A DNA stretch of 49,926 nt from Elusimicrobiota bacterium (GTDB lineage: Bacteria; Elusimicrobiota; Elusimicrobia; UBA1565; UBA9628), in contig JAUYSH010000133.1 in NCBI GenBank assembly GCA_030696455.1, forward strand, positions 1 through 49,926, in the 5' to 3' direction. Within the stretch, counting starts at the first letter, position 1. Each line of letters starts with the position of its first letter. This document shows, one piece after another, positions 32,904-42,007 of this stretch. Position numbers and translations under genes: made by a program. Under the pieces are notes generated by a model, which had not been told where the DNA came from, ran no database searches, and was given only the letters and a program-made list of their open reading frames with translations.

Positions 32904-35900
32904 CGGATGATCACCAGCTTCTTGACGACGGATTTCTGGCCCGGCGCCGTGATCACGGCGAAATAGGCGCCGGAGGCGACGTCGCGCCCGTCCTGGTTGC
33001 GCGCGTCCCAGCGCACGGTGCCGGCGATGGACGGGCTGTCGAGGCTCGAGACCAGGCGTCCGGTCAGCGTGTAGATCTTGATCTCGGACGCCGAGGCCAG
33101 GTTCGCGAAGATGATGCCGGAGTTCGCGTCGCCGCGGGTGAAGGGCCGCCCCTCGTCGGGATTCGTCCCGTTGGGCTTGTAGGGCACCGGGTAGACCTGC
33201 ACGGAGTCGAGGTTGGGAGAGAACGCGGTGCCGACCATCAGGACGAAGGTGCTGAAGTGCGGCGTGTTCCCCGTCACCGTGCGGCTCGCGGCGTCCACCG
33301 TGGTCGTGAAATCCCGCGACCACGCGCCGGTCGCCTCATCGAGGTAGTAGATCTGGAGCAGCGACGGGAAACGGACGGTGTCCGGGTAGGTCATCACGAT
33401 CGCCGCGGTGCCCGCGAGCGCGGTCTGCCCGTTCGAGAGCCCGATCTTGATGGCCGAGCCGACCATGGTCTGCCCGGCCGGGGCCGCCGTCGTGATCGTC
33501 GGGTTGGCGATGACCGACAAAGTCGCGGTCGTCGTGTTCACGGCTCCGGGCGGGATGGTCACGCGCACCGCGGGGTCCCCGGCGCCGGCGCCGGCCGTTT
33601 CCACGACGCTGACCACGGCGTTGGACACCGTCTGCTCCTTCTTGATCTTCCCTTCCACGGTCAGGGTCTCGCTGATGTCGGGCGTGACGGGATCGACGGC
33701 GACGCGGACGGCGGGCGGGGAGGCGTCGGGGACGCCCGCGAGGTCGTAGGCGACCGCGCGAAGGTCGTAGGAGCCCGCCGGCAGCGCGGTCACGTCCCAA
33801 TGGACGAAGTACGGAAAGGCCAGGTCGGGGTTGGAATGATTGATGTTCGCGGCGGGCACGTCGACCCAGGCGCTCGACGCCGCGAGCTTATATTGGAAAA
33901 GCACCTGCTGCGCGTCCGACGGGGTCCCCGAGATGAGCTCGCCGAGGATCGTGACGCGGTTGCCGTTGATGCGCCGGCCCGAGTCGGGCTCCTTGATCGC
34001 GGCCCGCACCGCCGGCAGCGCGACGGCGGCGCCGGACATGGCCGACGCGCCCGTCGTCTCCACGACGCCGCAGCGATGCGCCGCGCGCAGCGCGAACGTG
34101 TAGGACGCGCTCGAGGTCAGCACGCCGGTCGTGAAGGCCGTCGCCGTGGAGCCGAGCACCGCGATCGGCGCGGCGTAGGAGACCGCGCCCGCGCCGGCGT
34201 CCCAGTACAGCCGGTAGCCCGTCACGCCCTCCGTCGGCGAGAGGCCCCAAAGCAGGCTCACCGTCCCTCCGGCGTTCGCCGAGGCCGTCAGCCCCGCGGG
34301 AGGGCTCGGGATCGTGTTCGCCGTGAGCCCCTGGAATGATGCGTAGCCCGTGGGCAGGGCGTCGCCGTTGAAGTTGCGCACGCGGTAGTAATAGGTCGTG
34401 CAGCCGAGCAGGTCGGCGTCGGCGTAGGCGGTGACGGCCGCGATGGACACGGTGGAGTAGGCGACGGAGTCGGTGGAGCGGTCGAGCTGGGCGACGGTCG
34501 AGGCGGGGTTGCCGTTGAGGCCCCACGAGACGACGATGGTCGTCGAGGTGACGGCCGTGCCCGTTCCCGCCGGGTCCGCCGCCAAGGTGTAGACCGTGGC
34601 CGCGGTCGAGAGCGGGCCCATCGCGGCGATGTTGACGCCCGCGACGCGCAGGCCGTAAGGCGTGTTCGGCGTCAACGAGGTTTCGACGAACGAGGCGCCG
34701 GAGGATGACCCGAGGAAGGAGGCGTCGGACGACCGGAACAGGTTGTACGAGCTGGCGCCGGGGGACAGGGACCAGGTCCAGGCCGCCGACGAGACCCCCA
34801 GCGCCGTCCCGGCCGGGGTGCCCGAGGCGCCGGGAGCGCCCGGCAGAGGGGAGGCGATCACGGCGAGAGTCGAGGAGTAAGCCGTCGCGACCGAGTCGCC
34901 GTTGACGGCGAGGACGCGGTAGAAGTGCGTCGCCGCCGGCGCGAGGTCCGCGTCGAAAAAGGAGGTCGCCGCGGAGGACAGGCGCAGGCCGTAGCCCGTG
35001 CCGGTCGACCGCTCGAGCCGGAAGATCGTGCCCGCCGGGTTCCCGCCGTCGCTCCAGCTCACGGTCCCGCTGGTCGGGGACACCCCCGAGGCCGCCAGGC
35101 CTCCCGGCACGGCGGCCAGGGTCGCGCGCGAGGCTGTCGAGGAATCGACGGTCCCGGCGAGGTTGAAGGCCTGGATGAACAGAGGGCCGGACAGGGTGTT
35201 GGCGCCGAGGCCGGACTGCAGCCAGACCGTCGTGCCCGCGGCGAGGTCTCCCGACACCGAGGCCGTGCCGGACAGGACGCGGAAACCGGATTCATCATCG
35301 GAGGCGTCGGTCCAGCTCCACAGGATCGAGGAGGCCGACAGCGCGGCCCCGGCGAAGCCGGAGGGCGCGGCCGGGGTGGAGACCGCCAGGAAGCCTCCGG
35401 ACAGGCGGCCCGCGCGGCCGCCCGCGTCGCGCGCGACCGCGTCCCAGTAGCCGGTCGCCGCGCCGGCGAGGTCGAAGATGCCGCTCATGTTCTGCGCGTC
35501 CGTCACGCTCACGCCGGTCGCCGCGATCTGGCTCGACGGCATGACCAGGACCTCGGCGGTGTTCAGATTCGCGCCGCCGATGCTGCTCAGCCCGCCCGCC
35601 GCCAGGACCCGCCCGTCGTCGAGCGCGACCACCTGCGGCCAGGTGCGCGTTCCCGTCAAGCTCGGCCCCGGACGCCAGGCGTTGGCCGAGGCGTCGTAGA
35701 GCTCGGTGCTGCCGTAGGCCGTGGACGCGTTCTCGCCGCCGATGACGAAAGGCGTGCCGTTGACCGTCACCATCGCGTGGGTGTAGCGCGCGACGGTCAT
35801 CGGCCCCGTCTCGGCCCAGGCGTTCGTCGCGGGATCGAACACGTCGGCCTTGTTCGTCGTCCCCGAGGCCCCCCAGCCGCCCGAGACCAGCGCCCTGCCG

Positions 35901-38131
35901 TCCGGCAGGAGCGCGATCGCGTGGAGGTGGCGCGTCGTGCTCATCGTGCCCGCCGCCGTCCAGGCGTTGGCCGCGGGGTCGTAGATCTCGGCCGTGCCGA
36001 CGCCCGAGCCGCCCGCGATCAGGATCTTGCCGCCGCTCAGCGTCGCCGCCGCCGCGTAGAAGCGCCCCACGCTCATCGCGGGCGCCGCGGTCCAGGCGTC
36101 CGTCGCGGGATCGTAGATCTCGGCGCTGCTGCGCGGGCCCGTCCCGTCCCAGCCGCCGGCCGCCAGGACCCGTCCGTCAGGCAGCAAAGCCAACCGGTGG
36201 CCGTGCCGGAACTGAGCCATCGGCGCGGCCGCCGTCCAGGTGCTCAGCACGGGGTCGAAGATCTCGGCCGAGGCGATGCCCGTGCCCATCACCCCCCCGG
36301 AGATGAGCACGCGGCCGTCGGCCAGCAGGACCGCGGCATGCTGATTGCGGGCCTGCTGCAGCGGCGGGCCCGCGGTCCACGCCCCGGTCGCCGGATCGAA
36401 AAGCTCGGTGTCCGCCATGCCGTTCAGCGTGCTCGAGAGCCTTCCCCCCGCCAGCAGCACTCGGCCGTCGCGCAGCCCGATCAGCGCTCCTTGAAACCGC
36501 GCCGGCGTGAACGCGCCCGTCGCCGTCCAGACGCCCTGATCCGCGGACCGCTTCTCGAGCGCCAAGGAGGTCGAGCCGTCGAATCCGCTCCCCGTCACCG
36601 ACGCCGAGACGCTCGTCCCGGCCGCGCCCGACGACGGCGTGACGGAGGCCACGGCGGGATGGACGGGCGCCGGCAAGGTCACGACCGCGATCGTGGAAGT
36701 GTAGACCGACGCGTCGAGCGCGGCGTTTCGAGCTCGCACTCGATAGTAGTAGGTCGAAGCCGCGGTCAGGGCCGCGTCGACGAAAACCAGGGACGTGGTC
36801 GATTTACGCAAGCCGAAGCCCGTGCCGGTCGAGCGCTCGAGCTCGTAGACCGTCCCGGCGGGATTTCCTCCCGCGCCCCAGCTCAAGGTCGCCGCCCCCA
36901 GGCCGACGAGCGAGGCGGCGAGCCCGGTGGGCGCGGCGGGCGCGGCGGACGGCGCCGAGGTGCTCAACCGCGCGAGCCAGGCGTCCTGCGTGGCCTCGGC
37001 CGTCCAGCCCGCGGCGTATAGGTCCTGATTCGCCCCGATCAGCATCGAGTACGCGTGGTCCTCGCCGGCCGCCGCGGAGCGGTACGAGGTGCTCGACAGC
37101 AAGGCCAGGCCCGAGGAGTACTCCGCGATGAGCGCGTTGATCCCGCCGGCGCCGGCGGCCTCGCTGTGGTCGCCGCAGACGAGCAAGGTCCCGCTCGAGG
37201 TCAGGCGGGCGTCGGTGAGGTACTCGTTGGAGTTCCCCGGGCCGTTGGCGAGGGAGGAGCTCACCCGGACGAGATCGGCGTCGTAACGCTGGATGAAGCG
37301 GTCCGCCGCCGTCGCGGTGTTGAGATAGCCCACCGCGAAGACGCCGCCGGCGCCGTCGTCGACGAGGCGGCGGAACTCATCGTTGTTCGACGCGGAGCCG
37401 TCGATCGTGGCGCTCGCGAGAAGGACCAGGTTCTCGTCGTACTTGCCGATCCAGGCGTCGTTGGAGGTCGCGGCGTTCGGCGCCCGGGAGCCGCCCACGA
37501 AGATGTTCCCGGAGGCGACCGGCAGGATGTCGAAGCCGAAGGGCGCGTGCTGGACGAAGGCGGAGCTGGAGAGCAGGACGAGGTTCGCGTCGTAGCGGGC
37601 CGTCCAGTGCGCCGAGCCGCCCGCCACGGAACTGCGGCCGACGGCGTACAGCGACCCCCCGTGGAAGCGCAGCCCCCGCGCCTCGTCGTGGCCGTTGGCC
37701 GAGCCGTTGACCGTGACGGTCGAGAGAAGTGCTAGGTTCGAGTCGAACTTCGCGAGCCAGATGTCGTAGCCGGCGGTGGTCGACGACGAGGAGACATGGC
37801 CGGCCGCGTAGACGCCCCCGCCGGCCGTGTCCACCGCGACCGCCCAGGCCTCGTCGTCGAAGCCGGCCTTGTCGTAGGTATAGCTCGAGAGGAGGACGAG
37901 CGCCGGGCTGTATTTCGCCACCCAGATGTCGAGGCCGCCCGCCCGCGTCAGAGAGCCGGCGACATAGAGGTTCCCGGACGCGTCCTGCGCGAGGCCGTAG
38001 GCGCTGTCGGCGCCGCCGCCGGAGCCGGCGACGGAGACCGAGCTGACGACCGGGTAGGCCGCCCGTGCCGGAAGGGCGCAAAAAGAGGCCAGAAAGAGAA
38101 GGAACGCGGACATCGAACGGGTGACGGTCAT
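32900..38131 (-). CDS. Large secreted protein: two seven-blade propellers, Fn3 domains, sorting-type C-terminus
   Basis: A 1743-residue exported protein (signal peptide to about 24). Residues 25-392 hold seven repeats of the form 'D.W.AKY...L.LLSS', suggesting a seven-bladed propeller. An Fn3-like domain (398-487) and an IPT-like segment (492-528) follow, then seven kelch repeats (533-866) of the 'DGRVL.AGG...E.YDP.T..W' type, a second propeller. Several Fn3-like domains occupy about 930-1420, with GNPAGT..RLERSTGTG.GLR modules recurring. A region with VTIPPGAVNTTTATLSV precedes the end. From about 1637 the tail YPVPYKPNG...WDARNQDGRDVASGAYFAVI..KKLVIIR resembles a FlgD-like/type IX sorting domain. 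Likely surface adhesin or scaffold; no catalytic residues recognised. Confidence 0.85.
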   Translation of the reverse strand: MTVTRSMSAFLLFLASFCALPARAAYPVVSSVSVAGSGGGADSAYGLAQDASGNLYVAGSLTRAGGLDIWVAKYSPALVLLSSYTYDKAGFDDEAWAVAVDTAGGGVYAAGHVSSSSTTAGYDIWLAKFDSNLALLSTVTVNGSANGHDEARGLRFHGGSLYAVGRSSVAGGSAHWTARYDANLVLLSSSAFVQHAPFGFDILPVASGNIFVGGSRAPNAATSNDAWIGKYDENLVLLASATIDGSASNNDEFRRLVDDGAGGVFAVGYLNTATAADRFIQRYDADLVRVSSSLANGPGNSNEYLTDARLTSSGTLLVCGDHSEAAGAGGINALIAEYSSGLALLSSTSYRSAAAGEDHAYSMLIGANQDLYAAGWTAEATQDAWLARLSTSAPSAAPAAPTGLAASLVGLGAATLSWGAGGNPAGTVYELERSTGTGFGLRKSTTSLVFVDAALTAASTYYYRVRARNAALDASVYTSTIAVVTLPAPVHPAVASVTPSSGAAGTSVSASVTGSGFDGSTSLALEKRSADQGVWTATGAFTPARFQGALIGLRDGRVLLAGGRLSSTLNGMADTELFDPATGAWTAGPPLQQARNQHAAVLLADGRVLISGGVMGTGIASAEIFDPVLSTWTAAAPMAQFRHGHRLALLPDGRVLAAGGWDGTGPRSSAEIYDPATDAWTAAPAMSVGRFYAAAATLSGGKILIAGGSGVGTAEIYDPAANAWTAAGTMSTTRHLHAIALLPDGRALVSGGWGASGTTNKADVFDPATNAWAETGPMTVARYTHAMVTVNGTPFVIGGENASTAYGSTELYDASANAWRPGPSLTGTRTWPQVVALDDGRVLAAGGLSSIGGANLNTAEVLVMPSSQIAATGVSVTDAQNMSGIFDLAGAATGYWDAVARDAGGRAGRLSGGFLAVSTPAAPSGFAGAALSASSILWSWTDASDDESGFRVLSGTASVSGDLAAGTTVWLQSGLGANTLSGPLFIQAFNLAGTVDSSTASRATLAAVPGGLAASGVSPTSGTVSWSDGGNPAGTIFRLERSTGTGYGLRLSSAATSFFDADLAPAATHFYRVLAVNGDSVATAYSSTLAVIASPLPGAPGASGTPAGTALGVSSAAWTWSLSPGASSYNLFRSSDASFLGSSSGASFVETSLTPNTPYGLRVAGVNIAAMGPLSTAATVYTLAADPAGTGTAVTSTTIVVSWGLNGNPASTVAQLDRSTDSVAYSTVSIAAVTAYADADLLGCTTYYYRVRNFNGDALPTGYASFQGLTANTIPSPPAGLTASANAGGTVSLLWGLSPTEGVTGYRLYWDAGAGAVSYAAPIAVLGSTATAFTTGVLTSSASYTFALRAAHRCGVVETTGASAMSGAAVALPAVRAAIKEPDSGRRINGNRVTILGELISGTPSDAQQVLFQYKLAASSAWVDVPAANINHSNPDLAFPYFVHWDVTALPAGSYDLRAVAYDLAGVPDASPPAVRVAVDPVTPDISETLTVEGKIKKEQTVSNAVVSVVETAGAGAGDPAVRVTIPPGAVNTTTATLSVIANPTITTAAPAGQTMVGSAIKIGLSNGQTALAGTAAIVMTYPDTVRFPSLLQIYYLDEATGAWSRDFTTTVDAASRTVTGNTPHFSTFVLMVGTAFSPNLDSVQVYPVPYKPNGTNPDEGRPFTRGDANSGIIFANLASASEIKIYTLTGRLVSSLDSPSIAGTVRWDARNQDGRDVASGAYFAVITAPGQKSVVKKLVIIR

Positions 38132-38146
38132 CGGCGGGCCACTACC

Positions 38147-38175
38147 GATATAACCCCGAAACCCTTTGATTGCAA
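38147..38175 (-). promoter_or_regulatory. Promoter of the surface-protein/PorV operon
   Basis: On the minus strand TTGCAA (38175-38170) and TATATC (38152-38147) are separated by 17 bases. Transcription would start near 38140, giving a leader of about 9 bases to ATG 38131 or 27 bases to ATG 38113. Neither start has a clear Shine-Dalgarno sequence. Confidence 0.55.
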
Positions 38176-38212
38176 CCCCTTATTTACGGCACGGGCAAGA
38201 CTTTTTTGAGGG

Positions 38213-39151
38213 CTAGTCGGCGGGGGTTCCCGCTTTCGGGCGCGTGAAGCCGGTCGTGAAGCTCTTGAAGGAGCCGGACTTGAGGCCGCCCTTGCCGACG
38301 GGCTCTTCATCCATGCCCACCCGCCCGGCCGCGGCTAGGGCGGCGACGCGGCGCTTGTGCGCCGGATCGGCGAGCCAGGCCCGCCACTTCTTATCGAGGT
38401 CCGAGACCTTCTTATACCGATAGGTCAGCCACAGCGCATCGGCGACGGGCTTGCCGTCGCGCAGGGCCGCGCACAGGCTCTTGAACTGGAGGCGGGAGTG
38501 CTTGCGCAGGAGGTAATGCGTCACCGAGTAGGCCTGGATGTACCATTCCCCGACCGCCGTATTGTCGTTGTGAAGATCCTTGGTCGGCGTGATGCCGAAG
38601 AAGGTCTCCAGGTCCGGGAACCGCGCGGGATCGACCAAGGTCATCTGCTGATACCAGACCGATGTCTCCGGGCGGTCCGGGGACTCGGCTTCCTCGAGCA
38701 TGGCCAGGCCCTCGTTGAGCCACGACGGGGGCTGGCGGTGGGCCTCTCGCCAATAGCTGTCGAAGAGGAGATGGGTGGCCTCGTGGGCCATGACCGAGAG
38801 CATCTTGCGGGGATCCTTCATCGTGGGCATGGCCACGGCCTTGCGGTCGTAGATGGCCAGGCCGTTGGACCATTTCGGCGGGGCGAACTCCCCGCTCAAA
38901 AAGCTTTCCTGGTCCGTGTAGATGTACAGGTTTATCTTCTCCTTGGACATCCAAGGGGAGAACATGCCCAGGTCCATGCGCAGGCGGGAGTGGACGCGCT
39001 CCGAGCCCATGGTGAAGCCGGCCGGGAGCCACGAGGTCTGGTGGTTGATGATGAAATGCGGGGTCTGGGTCTGCCGCCATTCCCAGCTTCGCCCGTCCCG
39101 GGCGGCGCCGGCCGGCACGGCCAGGAGGACGGCGAGCAGGGTCGCGCGCAT
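38213..39151 (-). CDS. Secreted gluzincin-type metallopeptidase-like protein
   Basis: A 312-residue protein with a short signal peptide (RATLLAVLLAVPAGA, cleaved about 17). The zinc-peptidase motif HEATH is at 123-127 and the third-ligand glutamate is in NEGLA at 146-150, spacing typical of MA-clan gluzincins (peptidase MA-like domain proteins). Substrate unknown. The ATG at 39151 is preferred over in-frame codons upstream because it starts the signal peptide and lies 6 bases after an extended -10 box. It precedes the surface-protein operon on the same strand but has its own promoter between, so processing of that protein is only a possibility. Confidence 0.78.
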   Translation of the reverse strand: MRATLLAVLLAVPAGAARDGRSWEWRQTQTPHFIINHQTSWLPAGFTMGSERVHSRLRMDLGMFSPWMSKEKINLYIYTDQESFLSGEFAPPKWSNGLAIYDRKAVAMPTMKDPRKMLSVMAHEATHLLFDSYWREAHRQPPSWLNEGLAMLEEAESPDRPETSVWYQQMTLVDPARFPDLETFFGITPTKDLHNDNTAVGEWYIQAYSVTHYLLRKHSRLQFKSLCAALRDGKPVADALWLTYRYKKVSDLDKKWRAWLADPAHKRRVAALAAAGRVGMDEEPVGKGGLKSGSFKSFTTGFTRPKAGTPAD

Positions 39152-39157
39152 GGGGTC

Positions 39158-39166
39158 AGAGTAGCA
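39158..39166 (-). promoter_or_regulatory. Extended -10 promoter of the metallopeptidase gene
   Basis: Minus strand TGCTACTCT ends 6 bases before ATG 39151, so the mRNA is probably leaderless. No clear -35 is visible. Confidence 0.5.
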
Positions 39167-39216
39167 GAACATTCGGGACTTCGCCAGGCGCGTCCCCGCG
39201 TCCGGCCTAAATGCGA

Positions 39217-39245
39217 TTGTCCAGGGGACGATATTTTGGTAAAAT
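39217..39245 (+). promoter_or_regulatory. hpnJ promoter with normal leader
   Basis: TTGTCC at 39217-39222, 17-base spacer, TAAAAT at 39240-39245 with the extended TG at 39237-39238. The start near 39252 gives a leader of about 37 bases with GAGGAG at 39275-39280, 8 bases before ATG 39289. This contrasts with the leaderless starts elsewhere. Confidence 0.6.
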
Positions 39246-39288
39246 GACAACGAGTTGACTTAACGCCTGGCACCGAGGAGAACCATCG

Positions 39289-40764
39289 ATGGCCACCTTG
39301 CGGACCTTGTTTCTCAATCCCCCTTCCTTTGAAGGCTTCGACGGAGGCGCGGGAGCCCGGTATCAGGCGCGGCGCGAGATCAAGTCCTTCTGGTATCCGA
39401 CCTGGCTGGCTCAGCCGGCGGCGCTCATCCCCACCTCCAAGCTCATCGACGCCCCGGCCGACGACCTGACCCTCGAGCAGGTGCTGCAGCGGGCCCGCGG
39501 CTTCGAGCTGTGCGTCATCCACACCAGCACCCCCTCCTTCGACAACGACGCCAAGGTCGCCGCGGCCCTCAAGAAGGAGAACCCGGACATGCGCGTCGGC
39601 TTCGTCGGCGCCCATGTGGCCGTTCTCCCCGAGGAGTCCCTGAAGAACGCCCCCGTCCTCGATTTCGTCGGACGCGAAGAGTTCGATTTCACGCTCAAGG
39701 AGGTCGCCGAGGGCCGTCCGTTCAGCGCCATCGCGGGCCTGTCCTACCGGGACGGGGATTCGATCATCCACAACCCCGACCGGATGATGATCGACGACAT
39801 GGACAGCCTCCCCTCCGTGCTCGATGTCTACAAACGGGACCTGGTCGTGCCCAACTACTACATCGGCTACCTGAAGCACCCCTACCTTTCCCTCTATACG
39901 GGCCGCGGCTGCCCCGCGCGCTGCTCGTTCTGCCTGTGGCCCCAGACCGTCGGCGGACACGTCTACCGCACCAAGTCCGCGAAGGCCGTGATCGCGGAGA
40001 TGGCTCGCGCCAAGGAGATGTTCCCGGAGGTCAAGGAGTTCTTCTTCGACGACGACACCTTCACGGCCGATCTGACGAGGGCCGCGGAGATCGCCCGGGG
40101 CCTGGGCAAGCTCGGGATCATGTGGTCGTGCAATTCCCGCGCGAACGTCCCCTTCGAGTACCTGAAGATATTCAAGGACAACGGCTTGAGGCTCTTGCTC
40201 GTCGGCTATGAGTCCGGCGACCAGCAGATCCTGAACAATATTAAGAAAGGGGTCCGGGTTGATATCGCCCAGGAATTCACGAAAAACTGCCGCAAGCTCG
40301 GCATCGTCATCCACGGCACCTTCATCCTGGGCCTCCCCGGCGAAACGAAGAAGACCATCGAGCAGTCCATCCGGTATGCCTGCGAATTGAACGTCGACAC
40401 CATCCAGGTGTCCTTGGCCGCCGCCTACCCCGGAACCGAGCTGTACCGCCAGGCGATGTCCAACAAGTGGTATGACGAGGGGACCATGGTGCGCAACGAC
40501 GGCACCCAGGCCAGCGCGATCTCCTACCCCCATCTCAGCGCGGCCGATATGGAAGCGGGCGTCAAGCGCTTCTACTCGAAGTTCTACGCGCGCCCCACGC
40601 CCATCATGCGCATGCTCATCAGCATGGCCAAGGATCCCCTGGAACGAGCCCGCCGCCTGCGCGAGGGGCGCGAGTTCCTCGACTACCTGCGGGGACGACA
40701 GAAGCCGGCCGTCTCCCGGCTGGCCCCGGGCGAGACCAAGCACAAGGAGCCGGTCGCCGTCTAG
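39289..40764 (+). CDS. hpnJ: Hopanoid biosynthesis radical SAM protein HpnJ
   Basis: A 491-residue B12-binding-type radical SAM enzyme. The N-terminus LRTLFLNPPSFEGFDGGAG, then RYQARREIKSFWYPTWLAQP, is the signature of HpnJ. The 4Fe-4S motif is C208-x3-C212-x2-C215 (RGCPARCSFC). In Burkholderia, HpnJ is needed to convert the glucosaminyl hopanoid side chain to the cyclitol ether, probably by ring contraction. The start follows GAGGAG. hpnI lies directly downstream, with hpnL next and hpnK convergent. The cyclase (shc) and hpnH/hpnG are not in the window. Confidence 0.9.
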   Translation: MATLRTLFLNPPSFEGFDGGAGARYQARREIKSFWYPTWLAQPAALIPTSKLIDAPADDLTLEQVLQRARGFELCVIHTSTPSFDNDAKVAAALKKENPDMRVGFVGAHVAVLPEESLKNAPVLDFVGREEFDFTLKEVAEGRPFSAIAGLSYRDGDSIIHNPDRMMIDDMDSLPSVLDVYKRDLVVPNYYIGYLKHPYLSLYTGRGCPARCSFCLWPQTVGGHVYRTKSAKAVIAEMARAKEMFPEVKEFFFDDDTFTADLTRAAEIARGLGKLGIMWSCNSRANVPFEYLKIFKDNGLRLLLVGYESGDQQILNNIKKGVRVDIAQEFTKNCRKLGIVIHGTFILGLPGETKKTIEQSIRYACELNVDTIQVSLAAAYPGTELYRQAMSNKWYDEGTMVRNDGTQASAISYPHLSAADMEAGVKRFYSKFYARPTPIMRMLISMAKDPLERARRLREGREFLDYLRGRQKPAVSRLAPGETKHKEPVAV

Positions 40765-40786
40765 CGATCTTCCCATGGAGCGGGAT

Positions 40787-42001
40787 ATGGTCGGGCTGTT
40801 CATGCTCACCGCCGCCGTGGCGGGCCAGACCGCTTTTTCAGCCTTCGCGCTCGCCTGCGGCGTCTTCACCTTCGTTTTCGCCGCCGCGGCGGGGGTGTAC
40901 GCCCGGCGCTTCCTGTTCGCGTGCGCCTTCCGGCCCGCCGCGCCCCTGCCGCCGATCACCTTGATCAAGCCTTTGAAAGGAGAGGACCCCGGCCTCGAGG
41001 AGAACCTCGCCAGCTTCTGCCGGCAGGACTACCCCTGCTATCAGATCCTGTTCTGCCTCGCCAGCCCCGACGACCCGGCGCTCGCCGCGGTCTCCCGCCT
41101 GAAGAAGTCCTTCCCCGAAGCCGACATCGAGGTCGTGGTCTCCAGGAACCGCATCGGCTACAACCCGAAGGTCAATAATATGGCGAACGCCTATCCCTTC
41201 GCCAAGTACGACCTGCTGCTCCTGTCCGATTCGGACATTCGCGTCGAGCCCGGCTTTCTGCGCCGCATGGCCGCGCCCCTCGTCGACCCCTCGGTCGGGC
41301 TCGTGACCTCCTTCTATCAGGCCTCGGGGGCCCGCGGCCTTTGGGGCTGGATGGAGTCGTTGTCGATCAACGCCCATTTTCTGCCGCAGGCCGCCTGCGC
41401 GGCCTATTTCGGCATGCGCTTCGCCATGGGCGCGGCGATGCTGGTCCGCCGCCAGGCTTTCGAGGAATCCGGGGGCTTTCAGAACCTCTCCGACCATCTC
41501 GCCGACGACTTCTGGCTGGGCGAATCGGTGCGCGAGGCCGGCTGGAGGCTGGAGGCGGCCGAAGGCTGCGTCGACTCTGTCCCCGGCATCGGAAGCGGCC
41601 TCGGCCACCTCCAGCACCTGGTGCGCTGGGCCCGCACGATCCGCCTTTGCCAGCCCGCCGGCTTCTACGCCAGCCTGATCCAGCACGGCTTCTCCCTTCT
41701 GACCTTGCGCCTTCTCGTCCAGGGCCCCGACGCGACGGGCGCGGCCTTGCTCGCCGGGATCTGGGCGGCGAAGGCCGCGGCCGCCGCCTCCCTCGGAGCC
41801 GGGCTCGGGGGCCGGCAGCCGGCGCCCGCCCTCTGGCTCCTGCCGCTGTCGGAGTGGTTCTCGTTCGCCGCCTGGGTCGGGGCCTGCGCCTCGGATACGG
41901 TGGTCTGGCGCGGAGAACTCTTCCATGTCCGCGCTCAAGGCCGGCTCGAACCCGCCGCGCCGCCGCTGCCGATGCGCCACGCGCTTCCCCTCGAGCGCTG
42001 A
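40787..42001 (+). CDS. hpnI: Hopanoid glycosyltransferase HpnI
   Basis: A GT2/GT21-type (ceramide glucosyltransferase-like) membrane enzyme of about 404 residues. It has an N-terminal membrane helix, LPPITLIKPLKGEDPGLEENL, CRQDYPCYQILFC, GYNPKVNNMANA, the catalytic SDSDIRVEPGFL, and a later DDFWLGE plus LVRWARTIR (Q/RxxRW-like) motif, with hydrophobic segments at the end. HpnI adds N-acetylglucosamine to bacteriohopanetetrol in Burkholderia. I take ATG 40787 because GGAG at 40777-40780 is correctly spaced; ATG 40775 is possible and adds four residues. It lies 22 bases after hpnJ and 6 before hpnL. Confidence 0.88.
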   Translation: MVGLFMLTAAVAGQTAFSAFALACGVFTFVFAAAAGVYARRFLFACAFRPAAPLPPITLIKPLKGEDPGLEENLASFCRQDYPCYQILFCLASPDDPALAAVSRLKKSFPEADIEVVVSRNRIGYNPKVNNMANAYPFAKYDLLLLSDSDIRVEPGFLRRMAAPLVDPSVGLVTSFYQASGARGLWGWMESLSINAHFLPQAACAAYFGMRFAMGAAMLVRRQAFEESGGFQNLSDHLADDFWLGESVREAGWRLEAAEGCVDSVPGIGSGLGHLQHLVRWARTIRLCQPAGFYASLIQHGFSLLTLRLLVQGPDATGAALLAGIWAAKAAAAASLGAGLGGRQPAPALWLLPLSEWFSFAAWVGACASDTVVWRGELFHVRAQGRLEPAAPPLPMRHALPLER

Positions 42002-42007
42002 ACCGCG

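Noticed and set aside
34930-36850. Recurring similar segments suggesting DNA repeats
   Set aside because: They follow Fn3 and kelch protein periodicity and have diverged at the DNA level; no separate repeat element or CRISPR-like spacing is present.
34925-37021. Long plus-strand open frame of about 700 codons
   Set aside because: It lies opposite the kelch/Fn3 protein, whose repeats, signal peptide and tail are clear; the product is a low-complexity Arg/Gly/Ala shadow.
38932-40968. Minus-strand open frame of 678 codons opposite hpnJ
   Set aside because: hpnJ and the metallopeptidase fully explain this stretch; the frame is a codon-bias shadow.
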